From the NCBI RefSeq assembly GCF_900106775.1, contig NZ_FNNQ01000024.1, positions 1-17,104 on the forward strand: DNA of 17,104 nt. The letters run 5' to 3'. This document shows positions 15,003 through 17,104 of this stretch, piece by piece. Every line of letters begins with the position of its first letter. The stretch's first letter is position 1. Source of the stretch: Marininema mesophilum (GTDB lineage: Bacteria; Bacillota; Bacilli; Thermoactinomycetales; DSM-45169). The notes beneath the pieces were generated by a model, which had not been told where the DNA came from, made no database searches, and was given only the letters and a program-made list of their open reading frames with translations. Made by a program: the position numbers and the translations under genes.

Positions 15003-15150
15003 AAGCGTTTCGCCTTTTCCTCCTAAATTTAAAAAAATTCATGGCCACGATCTTTTATCTCGATTGATTCACTTACTCGCTTAATCCCTATTATCTTACT
15101 CATCATCCCTGTGTTTGTAACCGCTTTTCCGTGAGAGGTTCACTGTTTTT

Positions 15151-15159
15151 ATTATATCA
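15151..15159 (-). promoter_or_regulatory. Candidate extended -10 promoter of the methyltransferase gene
   Basis: The minus strand reads TGATATAAT, a perfect extended -10 box. No good -35 is visible at 16-18 bases. It lies about 150 bases before the start codon at 15002. The rest of the divergent region 15003-15279 shows nothing else I can support. Confidence 0.45.
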
Positions 15160-15279
15160 CAATATGATCTTGAACTCTTGACACTACAAATGTATCACTT
15201 TCCAAACATTGTCTTATGAATTAATGGGGTGAAGTCTCCTTCTCCTGGAAACAATACTGAAGGAAAGGAGGGGAACTCC

Positions 15280-15516
15280 ATGAACTTTCCCATTCGTGGT
15301 GCGGTGTATCACAATATCAAAGACATGGATGTCAACGAATTACGCGACATGGTTGTCGATTCCATCAAAAGCGGGGATGAGAAATTACTACCAGGACTCG
15401 GCGTGCTTTTCGAGGTCATCTGGCAAAGCTGCGATCAAAGCGAGCAGGATCGACTGATGAATATATTACATGAACATATTCCTCGAGAGAAAGCACAGCC
15501 TCCCGTTGCACACTAG
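15280..15516 (+). CDS. sspI: Small acid-soluble spore protein SspI
   Basis: The 78-residue protein has the SspI signature: LRDMVVDSIKSGDEKLLPGL (21-40) followed by GVLFEVIWQSC. The N-terminus MNFPIRGAVYHNI also fits the family. It is a forespore-made minor SASP. A strong AAGGAGGGG is eight bases before the ATG, which fixes the start downstream of an in-frame ATG at 15229. SspI of Bacillus is about 71 residues, and the extra length here is the tail PREKAQPPVAH. Synteny with the ysgA-type gene matches Bacillus. I saw no convincing sigma-G promoter: CATTGTC at 15207-15213 is close to a -10, but no matching -35 is present. Confidence 0.9.
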   Translation: MNFPIRGAVYHNIKDMDVNELRDMVVDSIKSGDEKLLPGLGVLFEVIWQSCDQSEQDRLMNILHEHIPREKAQPPVAH

Positions 15517-15526
15517 AAATACTCCA

Positions 15527-15553
15527 GGCGGATTGAATCCATCCGCCCTTTTT
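15527..15553 (+). terminator. Terminator of sspI
   Basis: GGCGGAT (15527-15533) pairs with ATCCGCC (15541-15547), followed by CTTTTT. It starts ten bases after the sspI stop. Confidence 0.85.
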
Positions 15554-15558
15554 CATGG

Positions 15559-15592
15559 AAAAGCGGCACCTCATTAATCCGGGGCCGCTTTT
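15559..15592 (-). terminator. Terminator of the M42 aminopeptidase gene
   Basis: AAAAGCGGC (15559-15567) pairs with GCCGCTTTT (15584-15592), with two further inner pairs. A T run is present in both directions. It lies 16 bases after the stop of the minus-strand gene and back-to-back with the sspI terminator. Confidence 0.8.
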
Positions 15593-15608
15593 GTAATTCC
15601 ATATTATT

Positions 15609-16706
15609 TTACAAAAAGGTCCCATCAGCCAATTGGTCTACCATCTTCTGATCCAATCGCTCGATGACAGCCACCAATAAATCTACAAGGCGTTCTGCAT
15701 CGTCCTCATGGATAATCGATGTGTGACTATGGATATAACGAGCGGGGACTCCTATGGAAACTGTTGGCACCCCTTCACCGTGAAGGTGGATACGACTTGC
15801 ATCGGTAGCACCACCCGAGATCCACTCATATTGAAGAGGAATTCCCTTCCCTTCTGCTGTCTCTTGGATCAATCGAATGAGTCCCCGATGAGGAATATGC
15901 CCTGCATCATAGAGTACCAAAGTGGGACCATCCCCCATGTTACTAGATGCTTCATCCTTACTACATCCTGGTGTTGATGCAATCCCTACATCGACAGCAA
16001 AACCGATATCGGGTTTCACCACAGAAGTAGCCGTAAAGCCCCCCCGTCGACCGACTTCTTCCATGACCGTCCCTACCCCATAGACGGTGTTGGGGTGATC
16101 CTTTTCCTTTAATCGACGGAGAACCTCTACGGCCACAGCACAACCTAATCGATTATCCATTGCTTTGGCTAACCAATGTTTAGGATTATTCATCACAGTA
16201 AATGGAGAATACGGCACAACAACATCCCCGAGTTGAACCCCCCAGGATTCTGCTTCCGCTTCATCGGTTGCTCCAATATCGATAAAGAGCTCCTCGAGCG
16301 GTGTCACCTTTTTCCGCTGTTCCAAAGTCATTAGATGAGGCGGTTTAGAGCCGACTACACCCAGGATCTTTTTCTCTTTTGTAATGACCTCAACACGCTG
16401 GGCAGTAATTACTGGACTCCACCAACCTCCTAATGCTTGAAAACGAAGGTATCCATCCTTAGTAATTCGCGTCACCATAAATCCGACCTCATCTAAGTGA
16501 CCAGCCACCATAATCCGAGGCCCTTCGTGCCCTAATCGCGCGATAATGCTTCCTAAACGATCCATGAGGACTTCATCAACAAAGGGACCCAACTGTCTTT
16601 CCATCACTTCGCGTGTTTCGCGTTCATTACCTGGTGGTCCAGCAACATTCGTTAGCTCCTCTAGAGACATTTGCAGGGTACTTTTCTTTGCTTTACCCTC
16701 AACCAT
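15609..16706 (-). CDS. M42-family metallo-aminopeptidase (YsdC/TET-like)
   Basis: The 365-residue protein has the full metal set of co-catalytic M42 enzymes: His70 (VAGHLDEVGF), bridging Asp184 (AMDNRLGC), the Glu216-Glu217 pair (MEEVGRRGG), Asp239 (AVDVGIAST) and a C-terminal His (Tyr-Ile-His-Ser-His, 326 or 328). Family members form dodecameric cytoplasmic TET particles that trim peptides, and some annotated 'cellulase M' are the same enzymes. A GGGTGG-type ribosome site lies about nine bases before the ATG. Bacillus ysdC occupies a similar neighbourhood. A possible extended -10 (TGATAAGAT, 16799-16791 on the minus strand) lies 85 bases upstream. It forms its own transcript. Confidence 0.92.
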   Translation of the reverse strand: MVEGKAKKSTLQMSLEELTNVAGPPGNERETREVMERQLGPFVDEVLMDRLGSIIARLGHEGPRIMVAGHLDEVGFMVTRITKDGYLRFQALGGWWSPVITAQRVEVITKEKKILGVVGSKPPHLMTLEQRKKVTPLEELFIDIGATDEAEAESWGVQLGDVVVPYSPFTVMNNPKHWLAKAMDNRLGCAVAVEVLRRLKEKDHPNTVYGVGTVMEEVGRRGGFTATSVVKPDIGFAVDVGIASTPGCSKDEASSNMGDGPTLVLYDAGHIPHRGLIRLIQETAEGKGIPLQYEWISGGATDASRIHLHGEGVPTVSIGVPARYIHSHTSIIHEDDAERLVDLLVAVIERLDQKMVDQLADGTFL

Positions 16707-16790
16707 TTATGTATCCACCCTTTCATATCCCGTAACCAATTTCAGCTCAGCGTTCCCCTTCGGTTGATACAGCGAGACCTGACTCTTGTT

Positions 16791-16799
16791 ATCTTATCA
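16791..16799 (-). promoter_or_regulatory. Candidate promoter of the M42 gene
   Basis: The minus strand reads TGATAAGAT, an extended -10 with one change from consensus. No -35 box is recognisable. Confidence 0.3.
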
Positions 16800-16855
16800 C
16801 AGGCATCCACCTATTGCTGACTCATCATGGCCAGTCCTTCCTGACTTTTTTTGAA

Positions 16856-16880
16856 ATATAAAAACCCGGAGTCATCCGGG
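16856..16880 (-). terminator. Terminator downstream of the right-hand insertion element
   Basis: On the minus strand CCCGGA pairs with TCCGGG around a TGAC loop, then TTTTTAT. It lies just past the right end of the insertion element and before the M42 promoter region. It may have belonged to the gene interrupted or displaced by the insertion, and would now end transcripts reading out of tnpB. Confidence 0.75.
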
Positions 16881-16913
16881 CTTATTCAATAGAAACTCTA
16901 CGGCGTTGACACT

Positions 16914-16975
16914 CCCACAGCTGAAGCAGTGGGATTCTTGGGAACTCCCGTCTACTGACAGGATATACTCCAAGC
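16914..16975 (-). ncRNA. Predicted 3' part of the TnpB guide RNA (omega RNA) scaffold
   Basis: In this family the guide RNA spans the end of tnpB and the right end, with the guide taken from the flank. Here the segment between the tnpB stop and the TCAA end includes a GACGGGAGTTCC stretch and the CCCAC/GTGGG hairpin. The predicted guide would be the flank at 16905-16886. Expression is not shown. Confidence 0.45.
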
Positions 16976-17104
16976 TTAAACGGTCTGCCCAACCGCAAAA
17001 ATCTTTAGTCCTTCTTGCAAGATGTTCTTGGATGCATTGATGTCTCGGTCATGGTGAAAGTGGCACGTAGGGCATGTCCATGAACGAAGATTCAGGTTCT
17101 TCAC
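16976..17104 (-). CDS. tnpB: TnpB, C-terminal part of a second copy
   Basis: The last 42 codons of a tnpB are visible before the window ends. They include the second half of the zinc finger (CPTC) and RuvC motif III as HHDRDINASKNI, whose second Asp is catalytic. The frame ends with TAA at 16978. No frameshift or stop is seen in this part. It does not overlap the TnpB segment at the left edge, so identity of the two copies cannot be judged here. Confidence 0.88.
   Translation of the reverse strand: MKNLNLRSWTCPTCHFHHDRDINASKNILQEGLKIFAVGQTV

Larger units (their letters stand above)
16906..17104 (-). mobile_element. Second IS200/IS605-family element, right end (runs off the window)
   Basis: The end of tnpB is followed by a right end with a stem (CCCAC 16914-16918, GTGGG 16929-16933) and the terminal GTGTCAA. 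TCAA is the right-end cleavage tetranucleotide in the IS608 group, which places the boundary near 16906. The element lies in the same orientation as the one at 1-1357. Confidence 0.8.

Noticed and set aside
1..17104. Composite transposon carrying the whole window
   Set aside because: The content is conserved core genes in Bacillus-like order, and IS200/IS605 elements do not usually move such blocks.

Overview
The window reads as a chromosomal segment of an endospore-forming Gram-positive (Firmicutes, Bacillales). Spore genes (sspI, sleB with a sigma-G-type promoter), strong AGGAGG-type ribosome sites, a tRNA-Phe T-box and the order ysdC / sspI / ysgA / pheS-pheT / zapA / cvpA / polX / mutS2 all match the Bacillus arrangement. 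The secreted subtilase closely resembles thermitase, so a Thermoactinomycetaceae-like host is my best guess. That host call is inference.

Layout. (1) 1-1357: left-end part of an IS200/IS605 element on the minus strand, with tnpB (running off the window), tnpA and a structured left end next to an apparent TTAC target. (2) 1369-3981, plus strand: an orphan terminator, a YhhN-family membrane protein, a small unrecognised ORF with its own terminator, and a thermitase-like protease whose real start is an internal GTG. (3) 3987-14202, minus strand: the conserved housekeeping block. Transcription starts at a consensus promoter at 14174-14202, passes a T-box leader with a UUC specifier, and reads pheS, pheT, zapA and cvpA to a terminator. 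polX, sleB (sigma-G promoter), mutS2 (its own promoter, inside the longest ORF) and a 29-residue membrane peptide follow. (4) 14211-16706: ysgA-type RNA methyltransferase (minus), sspI (plus) and an M42 aminopeptidase (minus), with back-to-back terminators between the last two. (5) 16906-17104: right end and tnpB C-terminus of a second IS200/IS605 element, in the same orientation as the first.

Workings. pheS and pheT are induced by uncharged tRNA-Phe. zapA and cvpA share that transcript but are preceded by a hairpin and a possible 13-codon ORF whose stop overlaps the zapA start. sleB and sspI serve spore germination and spore DNA packaging. rnhC, which lies between pheT and zapA in Bacillus subtilis, is absent here, and sleB sits between polX and mutS2.

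Most of the window is ordinary, well-conserved sequence. I found no clear new defence, biosynthetic or mobile system. The best candidates for a second look are the pheT-zapA leader, the TnpB guide-RNA end at the right edge, and the uncalled 29-residue membrane peptide.
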